Shown: piece after piece, positions 21,432-33,480 of the stretch | Layout of the letters: each line of letters opens with the position of its first letter | Position numbering within the stretch: the stretch's first letter is position 1 | DNA from: Schistocephalus solidus | Taxonomy: Eukaryota; Platyhelminthes; Cestoda; Diphyllobothriidea; Diphyllobothriidae | Direction: 5' to 3' | Assembly (NCBI GenBank): GCA_017591395.1 | Contig: WEDG01005276.1 | Coordinates: forward strand, 1 to 64,000 | Length of the DNA: 64,000 bases | Notes under the pieces: model-generated | Told to the model about the DNA's origin: nothing | The model's input: only the letters and a program-made list of their open reading frames with translations | The model's database searches: none | Position numbers and translations under genes: made by a program

Positions 21432-21939
21432 TATGATGATATTCCTGCTTGGGGTGAAAGAGATCCCTGAACTGGGCAGCATACTCTCGTCGGCGAGTGG
21501 CGGAAATTGGGGCCAGTGAGGTAGGTTTGGCGATGCAATCGGAGTGTGGGGGACTGCCTCCGACCCTGAAGGAGGGGACGCCTATGCGGGGGCCTATGAA
21601 AAAACGCAGAACAAAAAAAACTCTGAAACAAACAAGTGTAAATACAAGAGACTGGAATGAGCATCTCTGTGTTATGTGGCGGTCAGTCAGCCAAACTCCC
21701 TACACTCAGGATGATGGAGGCCCACGTGTAAGTACAACCGTAATCATTCTTGGTGGTCCCGATCATATCGTAGATTATACCTCCTCATCCGTGAGCATTG
21801 GTAGCCAGGGACCTGAAGAACTCGAACAACTGCTACAGCATCCAGCAACGAAGACTTAATACTTAATGGAAGCGATTACGCGAGTCTTCGGTTTTGCTGC
21901 AAGGAAGATAAACGGGTGATAACTGGGACAGTAGGTGTC
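21056..21939. other. Region with open frames but no recognised gene
   Basis: Plus-strand 21497-21859 is a 120-codon frame with ordinary composition; overlapping frames on the minus strand are open too. A (GAT)n tract lies at 21408-21430. I cannot assign a family. Confidence 0.3.
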
Positions 21940-22242
21940 TTAGCCTGAGCTTTCAGTTTCGCACAGGAGTCTGTGAGAATGCAACAACAAATGAGAATTT
22001 GTTATAGGTAAACAAAGAGGAAGAGGATGGGGTAGAGGAGGAGAAGGCTCAGTTTGCGCCGTCTCGCGGCGAAGGCGTGTGTTCTTGGCTGAGAACTGGG
22101 CCGCGTGAGTAAAGCGCGTGATAACGGAGAAGGGGGGGGGTATATCACCGTGTCTGCTGATGGAATTTGTGTCAGACAGCCGGGCTTCCAGCAGGTCCCT
22201 TCCCGTCTTATTGCCAGCTCTCCCCATTATCCGCATGCTCAC
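21940..22242 (-). pseudogene. Penelope-like element C-terminal remnant
   Basis: The start of the minus-strand frame, MGRAGNKTGRDLLEARLSDT, matches the GNKTGRELLEAW-type segment after the ETGH block in the other remnants; the rest has diverged. Confidence 0.6.
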
Positions 22243-22275
22243 AAAGTTGAATTTGTGGTCTTTCTTAGGGGTGTG

Positions 22276-23010
22276 AGTGAGCTAAACGGGCCACGTGGTA
22301 GATGCGTTGGACCAACACGGGGGCTACATAAGGACACGGCAGGCGTTATTCGGGTTGCGCTCCCATAACAAATGCCGAACATGCAGGTGTGGTGGCACGC
22401 CTAGGGGCAGCTTGAACTTAGGGGATCCAGCCGCGCCAGCCACCTGCGTTCTCTCCCGCCTCCGGTCTTCTTGACTCTGTCTTGACACCGGGCTCAGGTG
22501 GGGGAGGAGGAGAGAGTGCGGTAGCTACCGCGCAAGGCTACTATCACTTAAAACTACTTCACGCGCAAGGCACCGTCCCCGCTCCACTTTCCCATGAAGC
22601 ATAAGGTGGACATCGTCGGACTACGACGGTCGAACTATCGCGTTTGCCCCCTAAACGGGCCACGTGGTAGATGCGTTGGACCAACACGGGGGCCAAACTA
22701 GTGCACGGCAGGCGATATTCGGGTTGCGCTCCCATGACAAATGCCGAACATGGAGGTGTGGTGGCACGCCTAGGGGCTGCTAGGGCTTACGAGACCCAGC
22801 CGCACCAGCCACCTGCGTCTTCTCCCACCTCCGGTCTTCTTGACTTTGTCTTGAAACCGGGCTGAGGTGGGAGAGGAGGAGAGAGTGCGGTAGATGCAGC
22901 GCAAGTCTACTATCGCTTTAAACTAAATCACGCGCAAGTCACCGTCCCTGCTCCACTTTCCTATGGAGCATACGGTGGACATCGTCGGACTACGACGGTC
23001 GAACTGTCGT
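22276..23010 (+). repeat. Two tandem copies of a LINE 3'-end module
   Basis: The copies at 22276-22647 and 22653-23010 both begin AAACGGGCCACGTGGTAGAT, continue GCGTTGGACCAACACGGGGG, and end in the LINE terminus (TCGTCGGACTACGACGGTCG, AACT). Each has a different upstream module from the 409-1334 UTR but the same last 260 bp. The second copy abuts the 5'-truncated LINE coding region at 23012. Confidence 0.8.
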
Positions 23011-23011
23011 C

Positions 23012-24290
23012 GAGTGAGCTACAAGAGAAGTGCCAGGAGATGCGAGCTCACCTATACACTACCTTCGTGGATCTGCCGAAAGCCTTTGACACGGTGAATC
23101 GCGAAGGACTGGATAGTCATGCAGAAATTCGGCTGTCCTGAGCGGTTCACGCACATGGTGCGTCAGCTTCATGACGGGATGACGGCGCGCGTCACTGACA
23201 ACGGGACGGTATCCGAAGCATTCGCAGTGACCAACGGAGTGAAGCAAGGCTGCGTACTGGCTCCCAACCTGTTAAGTCTTATGTTCTCGGCTATGCTAAT
23301 GGACGCCTACCGTGATGAGCAGCCTGGGATCCGCATCGTCTACAGAACTGACCGGCACCTTCTCAACAGTCGGCGTATGCATGCTTCAACGCGCTTGTCT
23401 ACGACAACAGTCCATGACTTGCTCTTCGCTGACGACTGCGCCCATAACACCGTGACGGAGGCGGACATGCAAAGGAGTATGGACCTTTTCGCAGCAGGCT
23501 GCGCCGATTTTGGATTAACAATCAGTACAGCCAAAACGGTTGTCATGCACCAGCTGTCACCCAGCGCGGAATACAATGCTCCCCAAATCAATATCAACGG
23601 TGCTCAACTCAAAACGTGGAAACCTTCGCTAATCTAGGAAGTACGATGTCACGCAACTCGAGAATCGATGATGAGGTTGCCCAACGAATCTCCAAAGCCA
23701 GTCAGGCCTTCGGCCGGCTGCAGGTCTCCGTGTGGAATCGCTTGGGTATTCACCTGAACACCAAACTGAAGATGTACAAGGCCGTCATCTTGACGACACT
23801 CCTTTACGGAGTGGAGATCTGGACCCTCTACTCGAACCAAGCCAGGAAGCTGAATCACTTCCATCTCAGCTGCCTCCACAGAATACTGAAGCTGAGATGG
23901 CAAGACATGATCCCGGACACGGAAGTCCTGGAGCGGACCGGAATCCTCAGCATCCACGCCATGCTGAGGCAAATGCAACTGCGATGGAGCGGCCACCTGG
24001 TAAGAATGGACGACGAGCGACTGCCCAAACGACTTTTCTACGGAGATGTCGCTACGGGTGCTCGCCGACAGGGAGGTCAAAAACGACGCTACAAGGACAC
24101 TTTGAAGAAATCGCTGAAGCAACTGCAAAATCAACCCGGCGACGTTGGGAGGACCTTGCCCAGGATATACCGGTATGGAGAAGATCAGTGCAGACTGGTT
24201 CAGCAATCTATGAGGCCAACCGGATCGCCGCCGCCAAGGCCAAAAGAGCGGCACGAAAGTCATTAGCGCTCCGGACCAACATTGTCGATG
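23012..24290 (+). pseudogene. Zinc-finger LINE reverse transcriptase (5'-truncated)
   Basis: Starts inside the RT domain (ELQEKCQEMRAHLYTTFVDL, AFDTVNREGL), breaks at a frameshift near 23110, then reads FGCPERFTHMVRQLHDGMTA, TNGVKQGCVLAP (RT motif), LLFADDC (catalytic [YF]ADD block near 23421-23442), and after another frameshift near 23620 the [19 protein letters not shown] and [20 protein letters not shown] segments. This is a non-LTR RT with the thumb/connection region typical of RTE-like elements often annotated in animals as endonuclease-reverse transcriptase. EN and the RT N-terminus are absent. Confidence 0.9.
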
Positions 24291-25110
24291 CCCAGGCCCT
24301 GCCAACATGCCCGCGCTGTCAACGCATCTTCTGCGCGAGAATCGGCCTGGTTGGACATCTTCGGACGCAATGCACCAACATGCCGACAATTCCAATTTCT
24401 ACGTCAAATTCTGCCAACCCTCCTTCTGACTTCCCCACCCTCACTCCTGGCATAAATTCCATTACTCCCACCATCATAGCGACCACATTCCTCTACTCAT
24501 CGCCTGTTGTCCCCACTACCGCAACCACCACTGCCTTCGCCTTCACTACCACCACCACCATCAGCGATGGGGAATCTCTCCTAAACTTTCCTCATTGCGA
24601 CCGCAGATTCACCTCACGCATCGGCCTGGTCGGTCACTTGCGAATACATCGTACAGAGACTGGTGAACCAGTGCTTGGAGCACCATCACACAGCAGAGAT
24701 CGTCGCCTCCACTGTCCTGACTGTCCTCGCGCATTCACTCATCGTATGGCCCTATTCGGTCACATGCGCATCCATGACAGCGGAATTCACCACAATGCCG
24801 ACAACACCGATACATCATACACACCCTCTGCTCAACTTATTTTTAGCGCCACTGCTACCCCCAGGACCATGTATGACATCCCCCCAGCCTCTAACGATTT
24901 CTCCTGCCCACACTGCGCCCGCAAATTCAACTCACACATCGGCCTGGTCGGTCACCTGTGAATCCATCGCACGGAGGCTGGTGAACCAGTGCCTGGGGCT
25001 CCGAAATACAGTCGACGCGCCCGCCTTCACTGCCCTCACTGCTCCCGCACATTTACACACCGCATGGGCCTATTAGGACACATGCGCCTCCACGACAACC
25101 TGCGGTAAAC
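24291..25110 (+). pseudogene. Five C2H2 zinc fingers at the C-terminus of the LINE
   Basis: Directly continues the RT frame family. Fingers: CPRCQRIFCARIGLVGHLRT (HxxxxC type, near 24310); FPHCDRRFTSRIGLVGHLRI (first Cys changed to Phe, near 24590); CPDCPRAFTHRMALFGHMRI (near 24717); CPHCARKFNSHIGLVGHL then a stop (TGA at 24959); and CPHCSRTFTHRMGLLGHMRL (near 25035, in another frame). Between fingers 1 and 2 is a long Ser/Thr/Pro-rich linker. Likely a nucleic-acid-binding tail of the RT protein. The stop replaces the Arg codon seen in the other fingers (CGA to TGA). Confidence 0.9.
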
Positions 25111-25955
25111 CACCGGAGGCTAAGCTACATCAGCGCACACTACCTACACCAATGCATCGACAACACCCTCACAATCACCATTTACCTGATAAAATCACGG
25201 TTTCCCAGAAACTGTGGCTTGAAAGGCTGCCAATCTGACGCTTACACCAGACCACGCCGTCGGCCCAGTGAATGTGCTGTGTGTGCCGAGTGGCTGACCA
25301 GTGGACTGGGAGTCAGACGGCGATGGCTTCTCCATATCCCCTGAGTAAGTAAATCCTGGTGTGTGCGTTATGGGGGCCAGGTCGTGCTGTGGCGCGCGAA
25401 GACGGGTACGCCGATCCGTCAGCCAATGCGCCCACTCCCACATCAGGCAACTGACCGACTCGGACAGTAGTCTGGTTGTGGGGGGTGTGGAAGAGAGTGA
25501 GGTCGACAGCTCAGCGCATTTTCCTCACTATAAACAAGCTGACGCGCTTCCAAGCCGTGGCTTGGAAGGTTGCCAACTGACGGGATAACTCTGACCGCGT
25601 GGTCAGCCCAATGTGTGTTTTGTGTGGAGTGGCTGACTGGCGGACTGAGAGTCAGGCTGCAATGGCTCCTTCTTAATGTGGTCTTTATGGCACTCCCACT
25701 CTGTGGTATCCGAGCCAGGTGTGGTGGTACGCCCAGGGGCAGCTCCGGCGGCGCCAGCCACCTGCGCCCTCCAATCTCCGATCTTCTTGACTCTGCCTTG
25801 ACACCGGGCTCAGGTGGGGGAGGAGGAGTGAGTGCGGTAGCTGCAGCGCAAGGCTACTATAACTTAAAAATAATTCACGCGCAAGTCATCGTCCCTGCAC
25901 CACCTGGTGTGGAGCATACGGTGGACCTCATCGAAATCGACGGTCGAACTGTCAG
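25111..25955 (+). repeat. 3' UTR of the plus-strand zinc-finger LINE
   Basis: Full-length two-unit UTR with hairpins near 25195 and 25545 and the terminus GTCGAAATCGACGGTCGA at 25936. It gives the cleanest picture of the intact 3' UTR, about 845 bp. Confidence 0.85.
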
Positions 25956-26546
25956 TTGGCAAACAACATATACTGCAACTTCTCCCAGTTCTGCTTTTTG
26001 CACAAATCACAGACCCTGCCTGAGTAGTTGAAGCATATTTATATTTATCGCCTTCGACCGAGGTTGTTTGAAAAAGACCGCTCCAATGCATTAACGGGCT
26101 TAAGCCAGCGCACCTTCCACATGAGCTGTTATAAAAAAATTTCCCTGGTGAAACCAGACAACGTTTCACGAATTCGCCATCCTACTTCGTTGCTTATATT
26201 GTTAGGATATTTTAACTTAATATGCTTCCTATTGGATTTTTGGCTGCGACTAATTTCTCATCGTTAGTACAATGTGTTACAGCACACTCTCACGTAATTG
26301 TTTAAAAAAGATTTTTTTCATTTATTTTATCAAAATTCAAGTTTTTCCGTTACTGGCTCTAGTTTATTTGGTCTTTTATGGGACCGTATTTTAAAGAAGG
26401 TACCTGAACGCTTATGCAACTTCCCGTTGATTCCACTCCGTAGGAGGCATTTTCGGGTTGGCTCACACCCAGCTTGCAGGTGTTGGGATTCCAGGCTGGT
26501 TGGAGATTTCTACTCTGTGATATTGACCTTACTGATTTTTGTATAG

Positions 26547-27933
26547 GCTCGCAGAGCTGGGCCGCCCGATTGGCAGACGTATGATGGATCTAGTTTACCT
26601 CCGAGAACGACCTCAAAAACGAGACACTCGCCTTTTCCAAATACTCCTTTTCCTGAAAAGCACCTTCTGGCGAAGTCTTTTTGGCAAAGAGGCAAACGAA
26701 TTAGAACGCGATGGTCTTCTTGAGAACACATGTGAGTGCGGTTGCAGTTATTGCCACAGCACATGACTTGTTACAAGACTTTCCAAAGCTACGCGGAGCT
26801 ATAATTGCATGACCGAAGGATGGTGGGTTTTATGGGAGGTTGCCATCTTCGTCCGTCTTTTACCAACTAACAACTATTTTTGAGCGTAACCCGCATTGAA
26901 AATCTCTTGCTTGTGTCTGCACCGTCAGCTCCAAGTTAGTCTGCGGAATAACAGCTGATGATGGGCACTGCTGACAGGGCCAAAGCACAGTATGCTGGCC
27001 ATTTCTGGCTTAATTTTGTTGCCATTCATTCATAAAGCATTCCCAAACCGGTCACACCCGGGACTTTAAATAAGATTCATTTAAGTATTTAGCCAGACCA
27101 CTGGTCGCGTCACACACTCAAGTTGTATCGGCTATGCTCTGGAATATTCAAATCTCAGTCAAGGTGGCGTTCACCGATTTATCCAATTGACCTTCAAGGT
27201 CCCGTTTAAAGCACTCACAAACCCTCTCACAGAGGGAAAAGGGACAGCAGAAAGTTTCTCGTATACGTCGCCCAACCTCTAATACAATCTCCCTTGCGTT
27301 GTAACGCATAATGAGGCCAGTCGTCGAGCTAAAACGTTTTGCGCCCTACTTTCTTGTTTGGTCATTCTCTTAAGTGGTGACGTACTGTCAACTAGCCGTA
27401 GTCACTTTATTAAGCAGGCCTCTGAAAATCACGCCACATGCATTTATGTCGCCCTTTAGTTGTCATTTTGGCTTTACCGATTTTACGTTCATTCTCTGGT
27501 CAAACGAGCCTTGTAGTCATGTGTGACCTCGCAAACAAGTTGATTTGCACAACCCAGCAACCAACTTTGTCATTGACGGTTTGTGCACCCAAGCATAATT
27601 CTTTGTCATGACGACACGTAACACCAAGCCCCAGTCGCCGATGATGTGTGGCCGAATTTGCTGGTATTCTGCAGGAGGTCATATTTCTAATGTCATCCCC
27701 GACCCTCACCTGCGCTCCTTGACTTTGTCTGATCATTTCCTCTTTTTCTATAGTTTACATGATCGAACGAAAGCCGCTCGTTAACAAATTTACTCGTTAT
27801 GTATACGAAGGCATAGACGCCGAACGAAAAAATGGTAAGTATCCGAATTGAGTTTATTACAATTATAGTTCCTCTAAATCTTGCAGCATTCAATTGCGGC
27901 ATTATAGAGGCGGCCCTAACGAATGCAGGCTTT
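26547..27933 (+). CDS. TRAPPC5: TRAPPC5 (partial: three internal exons)
   Basis: Exons 26547-26731, 27754-27834 and 27887-27933 join in frame (junction phases 1, 1) with standard GT-AG introns. Translation: LAELGRPIGRRMMDLVYLRE, LLFLKSTFWRSLFGKEANEL, then ENT|FYMIERKPLVNKF, then AFNCGIIEAALTNAGF. These match TRAPPC5/Trs31 (RxxGR, LFGKEAD, FYIIEREPLxN, NCxxFxAGIIEAxL), a Bet3-superfamily subunit of TRAPP complexes that tether ER-Golgi vesicles and act in Rab GEF activity. The visible part is about 104 residues of a protein usually near 190. The N-terminal exon (joining at phase 2) and the C-terminal exon (joining at phase 0) were not found; they may lie beyond the flanking LINEs. Nothing in the exons suggests decay. 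Confidence 0.93.
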
Positions 27934-28224
27934 GTAAGTTCACTTTGTTGGATATAACCTTGCAGTAGCTGACCAGTTACATTAAAAGCCTAGCGTTTAT
28001 CGTATCATACTTCTAGAGGATATAATTTTGCCAAAATTACTGATAAAACAAGTTTTGCGTGATATGGAGGACATAAATTTTGAACATCAGCATCATGAAG
28101 CGTCGTAGCCACTTATCAACCTCACTTGTCGCGGCATGCAGTGGTGGTTTCGCGCAACCCATCTCCGCTTCTTGCGTAATCTGTTCTGGGATGTCCGTTG
28201 TCATTGCTTAATTCACGATAGCTC
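27934..28224. other. Probable TRAPPC5 intron sequence
   Basis: Starts with the donor GTAAGTTC at 27934. No terminal exon recognised. Confidence 0.4.
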
Positions 28225-28605
28225 GACCGTCTTAGCTCGAAGATGTCCACTGTATGCTCCACAGAAAGGTGATGCAGGGACGGTGACTTGTACGCAGATT
28301 ATTTTTAAGTGATAGTAGACTTGCACTGCATCTACTGCACTCTTTCTTCGCGTACTCGCCTGTGCCCGATGTCAAGATATTGCCAATAAAACTGGAGGCG
28401 GGATCGGGCGCAGATGAATAATCTCCCACTGAGTGGGAGGACGGGGTGTGGCATGAGCCCGCACCCATGTTGGTCATGCACATCCCCCCCCCATGTTCGG
28501 CATTTGTTATGAGACCTCATCCCGATTAACAATAACGCCTGCCGTGCTCTAATTTGGCTTCTGTGTTGGTCCAGCGCATCTACCACGCGGCCCGTTAAGG
28601 GGGCA
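28225..28605 (-). repeat. LINE 3'-end module, minus orientation
   Basis: Reverse-complement match to the module at 22276-22647: includes ATTTGTTATGAGACCTCATC, GTTGGTCCAGCGCATCTACC, ACGCGGCCCGTTA and, at the other end, the LINE terminus near 28228. Confidence 0.75.
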
Positions 28606-29376
28606 CCGTTGATTAATTAATACGCTGAAGACGCGCATTCGCTGCCAGCGCTCGTCACAAATACGAATATCCCTAACATGGCATACATGAACGCGTATAC
28701 ACGACGGTAAATTGTAGTCGACAGGAGCAGCACGAAAAGGCCATTGCGATTAAATGAAATAAACGGCGAAATGTCAAACCAGATCGTGGACCTTTGCATG
28801 TCTAGAAGCAGACAGGAGTGTCGACAATTACTCTGGTTCATTCACCCCAATTTGCCAGCAACGCCCAACCGCAGGTCAAGATAACTTTTGCTTTTATGCC
28901 TAGTTCCGCTGGCGACTGAACCTGATATCCTAATAGTAAAGTTTTGGGCTGTCGCTGTTGGCCTTCGACTGCATTTTGTAATGAAGAAAGGTGCAGCGTT
29001 TGTACTTCACCCCACCGAAACAGCAGATCGATTACCACCACTCTGGCGTTGGCTTATACTTGTAACGGCTCGCACCAAAACTGGTTTAACCGGTTTTAGA
29101 GTTAACGAGATCGCAACCTACTGGCGCATGCCCTGCGATCGTTGGTTGGATCCTTGTTGATAATTCCGAAGTGGGCATTCTGTCCCTAATGCCCAAAGCA
29201 ACCGGGTGCAGCGTTCTTAGCAAGTTAGACTTCGCTCCATGTATCCGATATTTTAATTGGATACCACTGCGCAAATTCATACAAGGTTATGGAAAAACCA
29301 ATTCGCGGGCGAACTCCCCAGTTAACGGATGTGTGACCGGACTATCTGGGGCAGCAACTCTTCATTCTACCGCCTA
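28606..29376. other. Spacer without recognised gene
   Basis: The plus-strand frame 28888-29160 has no family resemblance. Could be TRAPPC5 intron. Confidence 0.35.
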
Positions 29377-30180
29377 TGACAGTTCGACAGTCGATTTCGA
29401 CGAGTTCCACCGAATGCTCCACACCCGGTGATGCAGGGACGGTGAATTAGTTTTAAGTGATAGTAGCCTTGCGCTGCAGCTACCGCACTCTCTCCTCCTC
29501 CCCCACCGGTGTCAAGACAGAGTCAAGAAGATCGGAGATGGGAGAGGGCGCAGGTGGCTGGCGCGGCCGGAGCCGCCCCTGGGCGTACCACCACACCTGA
29601 CTCGGATCCCACGGAGTGGGAGTGCCACAAAGGCCGCATTAAGAAGGAGCCATTGCAGCCTGGCTCTTAGTCCGCCAGTCAGCCACTCCACACAAAACAC
29701 AAATTGAGCTGACCACGCGGTCCGAGTTATCCCGTCAGTCGGCAACCTTCCAAGCCACGGCTTTTAGTGCACCGTGATAGTTTAAAGCGCGTCAGGTTGT
29801 TTATAGTGAGGAAAATGCGCTGATCTGTTGACCTCAATCTCTCCCCCACCCCCACAATCAGACCACCATCCGAGCCAGTCCGTTGTCTGATGTGGGAGTG
29901 GGCGCATTGGCTGACGGGTCGGCGTACCCGTCTTCGCGCGCCTCAGCATGACCTGGCCCCCATAACGCACACACCAGGATTCACTAAATCAGGGGATATG
30001 GAGGAGCCATTGCCGCCTGACTCCCCGTCCACTGCTCAGCCACTTGACACACACAGCACATTCACTGGGCCGACGGCGTGGTCTGGTGTAAGCGTCAAAT
30101 TGGCAGCCTTCCAAGCTACAGTTTCTGGGAAACCGTGATTTTATCAGGTACATTATGATGATTGCGAGGGTGTTATCTAT
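29377..30180 (-). repeat. 3' UTR of the minus-strand zinc-finger LINE
   Basis: Complete two-unit UTR, terminus at 29377-29400 (minus strand ends GTCGAAATCGACTGTCGAAC), hairpins near 29755 and 30112-30136. Confidence 0.85.
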
Positions 30181-33100
30181 GTATTAGTGTAGATTGTGTG
30201 CGCTGATGTGGCTTAGCCTCCGGTGGTTTACCGCAGGTTCTCGTGGAGGCGCAATTGTCCTAATAGGCCCATGCGGTGTGTAAATGTGCGGGAGCAGTGG
30301 AGGCGTGCGCCCCAGGAACTGGTTCACCAGCCTCCGTGCAATGGATTCGCAGGTGACAGACCAGGCCGATGCGTCAGTTGAAGTTGCGGGCGCACTGTGG
30401 ACAGGAGAAATCGGTGGAGGCTGGGGGATGTCATTCATGGTAGTGGGGGTGGCAGTGGCGGTAAGAATGGCAGGAGCGGAGGGTGTGCATGATGTATCGG
30501 TGTTGTCGGCATTGCGGTGAATTCCGCTGTCATGGATGCGCATGTGACCGAATAGGGCCATGCGATGAGTGAATGCGCGAGGACAGTGGAGGCGACGATC
30601 TCTGCTGTGTGTTAGTGCTCCAGGCACTGGTTCACCAGTCTCTGTATGATGGATTCGCAAGTGACCGATCAGGCCGATGCGTGAGGTGAATCTGCGGTCA
30701 CAATGAGGACAGTTTAGGAGAGATTCCCCATCGCTGATGGTGGTGGTGGTGGTAGTGAAAGCGAAGGCAGTGGTGGGGGTAACATGTGATGAGTAGAGGG
30801 ATGTGGTCCCTATGATGGTGGGAGTAATGGAATTGATGTCAGGAGTGAGGGTGAGGAAGTCAGAAGGAGGGTTTGCAGAATTTGACATCGAAATTGGAAT
30901 TGTTGGATTGCTGGTGCATTGCGTCCGAAGATGTCCAACCAGGCCAATTCGCGCACGGAAGATGCGTTGACAGCGCGGGCATGTTGGCAGGGTCTGGGTA
31001 TCGATGGTGTTGGTCCGGGGCGCTGGTGACTTTCGTGCCGATTTTTGGCCTTGGCGGTGGTGATCCGGTTGGCCTCATAGATTGCTGAACTAGTCTTCAC
31101 GGATCTTCTCCATGCCGGTCTATCCTGGGCTAGGTCCTCCCAGGTCGCCGGGTTGATTTGCATTTGCTTCAGCGATTTCTTCAAAGTGTCCTTGTAGCGT
31201 CGTTTTTGACCTCCCTGTCGGCGAGCACCCGTAGCGACGTCTCCGTAGAAAAGTCGCTGGGTAGTTGCTCGTCGTCCATTCTTACCAGGTGGCCGCTCCA
31301 TCGCAGTTGCACTTGCCTCAGCATGGCGTGGATGCTGAGGATTCCGGTCCGCTCCAGGACTTCCATGTTCGGGATCCTGTCATGCCATCTCAGCTTCAGT
31401 ATTCTGCGGAGGCAGCTGACATGAGTGATTCAGCTTCCTGGCTTAGTTCGAGTATACGGTCCAGGTTTCCGCTCCGTAAAGGAGTGTCGTCAAGACGACG
31501 GCCTTGTAAATCTTCAGTTTGGTGTTCAGGTGAATACCGTGGCGATTCCACACGGAGGCCTGCAGCCGGCCGAAGGCCTGACTAGCTTTGGGAGATCCGT
31601 TGGGCAACCTCGTCATAGATTCTCGTGTTGCGTGATAGCGCGCTTCCTAGATAAGCGAAGGTTTCCATGTTTTGAGTTGAGCCCTGTTGACATTGATTCG
31701 AGGAGCATTGCATTCAACGATGGGTGGCGGCTGGTGCATGACAACCGTTTTGGCTGTACTGATTGTTAATCCAAAATTGGCGCAGCGTGCGGCGAAGAGG
31801 TCCATGCTCCTTTGCATGTCCTTCTCCGTCACGGAAGTAAGTTGCTGATGTCGGCGTCATTGTCGTCAAACCAGTCCTGGTGTTGACGGCGTGTGCGTCT
31901 AAGGATTTCGAGGGCGGTGGACTGGATGACATTTCGCTGTTGACACCATCGTGTCTCCACGGTAGCATTATCATCTGGAGCATGCAGTTCCTCCAGTGTC
32001 TCGGTTATTTGGTTGCTGAAATCAAAACAGTGAGCAGGCAAATTTAATAAATGAGTATTTAACTTACCTGGCGGCCTCTTACCTTGGCGCCTTCGTCGGG
32101 GTTGCAGTCGGAGCCTCATCTGGGAGATGACGAGGCGTTGATCTGTCCAACCATCTGCATCGTGGATCGCCTTGGTTACCAGCACGTCCTGTCAATCTCG
32201 CCTCCGGACGAGAACATAGTCCAGCAGATGCCAGCGCCACGACCGAGGGTGCATCCACGTGACCTTCTCCTGCGTCGGAAGGCGGAAGAAGGGATTCGTC
32301 AGCAGGAGACGGTGTTCCGCACACGTTTGCAGAAGAAGGAGGCCGTTACAGCTACCGAGATCGTGGGGACCCAGCACTCCCTGCCAGGCAGCGTGGTCCG
32401 TCCTGACGCGGGCGTTGAAGTCACCAAGGACAATTAACTTGTCCACCTTCGACACAGTCGCCAGCAGGGCGTGCAGGTCCTCGTAGAATTCGTCCTTCGC
32501 CGCATCAGAGCTCGTCATTGGAGGAGCGTAGGCGCTGATGATGGTTGCGAACTGGTCTCCCCGAAGAGGCAGGTGGAGGCTCATCAGGCGATCATTGATA
32601 CCCTGCGGCAGACAGGGCAGACGTCCCACGGTGTCGTTCCGGATGGCAAAGGCAACACCAGCGTCGCGTCGCTCTGCCTTTGGCCGGCCGCTCCAGAAGA
32701 AGATGTAGCCGGCACCCACCTCCTCCAGCTGACCCTGATCAGAGAATCTGATCTCGCTTGTAGCGCGCCAGTTCCCGAGCGACTAGCGCCGTCCTCCGTT
32801 CCGGCCGGTTGCTCCTAGGATTGTCTAAAAGGGAACGGACATTCCAGACTGCTAGTGTGAGTGGACTCACCCGAGCAGCCTAAAGGGTATGGCGAGGGGG
32901 ATGGGGACGGGAGGTATTGTTGTTTGTTTGAGTTTTACGACCGCGTATTTTGCGATCTGCGAGCCGCGGCCGGCTGCAGAAGACGTGATAACCAGCATTT
33001 GTTTATTGCACATTTTCTAGCCCCTTCCTCCGCGAGGAGGCAAGCAGTGCTGTCCCTAAATAGGGCTGCTCGGACATCCCAGACGGCTGCCGAACTCCAC

Positions 33101-33480
33101 TATGGGTCACGGTTTTGTTTTAGTGGGAGAACGACCCGAGTTAGCCTGGGCCGCCTACGGGGTTGCTGTCGCCCCCACCGTAGGACTTTTTGATAGGGGG
33201 GAGGTGGGAAGTTCGGGAGTCAAACATACCGGGTGTGGAGGCACACACAACACCGGAGACCCTCACCTGGTTTAGCCCGCCGGTCATGACGGTTGCCTTG
33301 GGTGTGGCCGCTGGGAAGAACCCAACTACGAGGAGCCACAGGTTAGAGTTGGGTACCAGTTAGAGGCGGCCACAGGAGCATTCACCACCTGTACGAGACA
33401 AATGGAGCGACCAAATGCTATCTGTGTGGTACTTCCCCTAACAGTACCCCTACACCCCCTAACGCCCATAAGAGCTTTAG
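30181..33480 (-). pseudogene. Zinc-finger LINE, near full length with internal RT deletion
   Basis: From 5' on the minus strand: a leader of about 600 bp (33480-32880) with short frames; the endonuclease (LAVWNVRSLLDN near 32860; [38 protein letters not shown] with the catalytic [15 protein letters not shown], 32719-32190); after a frameshift, VTKAIHDADGWTDQRLVISQ (32185-31830). The frame then jumps from ADISNLL (31845) straight to [13 protein letters not shown] (31832), so about 1 kb of RT including the FADD motif is missing. The thumb (31620-31180) and zinc fingers (31040-30200; finger 3 lost part of its Cys pair) follow. An APE-type endonuclease places it among APE-type LINEs. Inactive. 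Confidence 0.9.

Noticed and set aside
23649..24395. 248-codon minus-strand frame
   Set aside because: It is the antisense shadow of the LINE RT and zinc-finger coding sequence.
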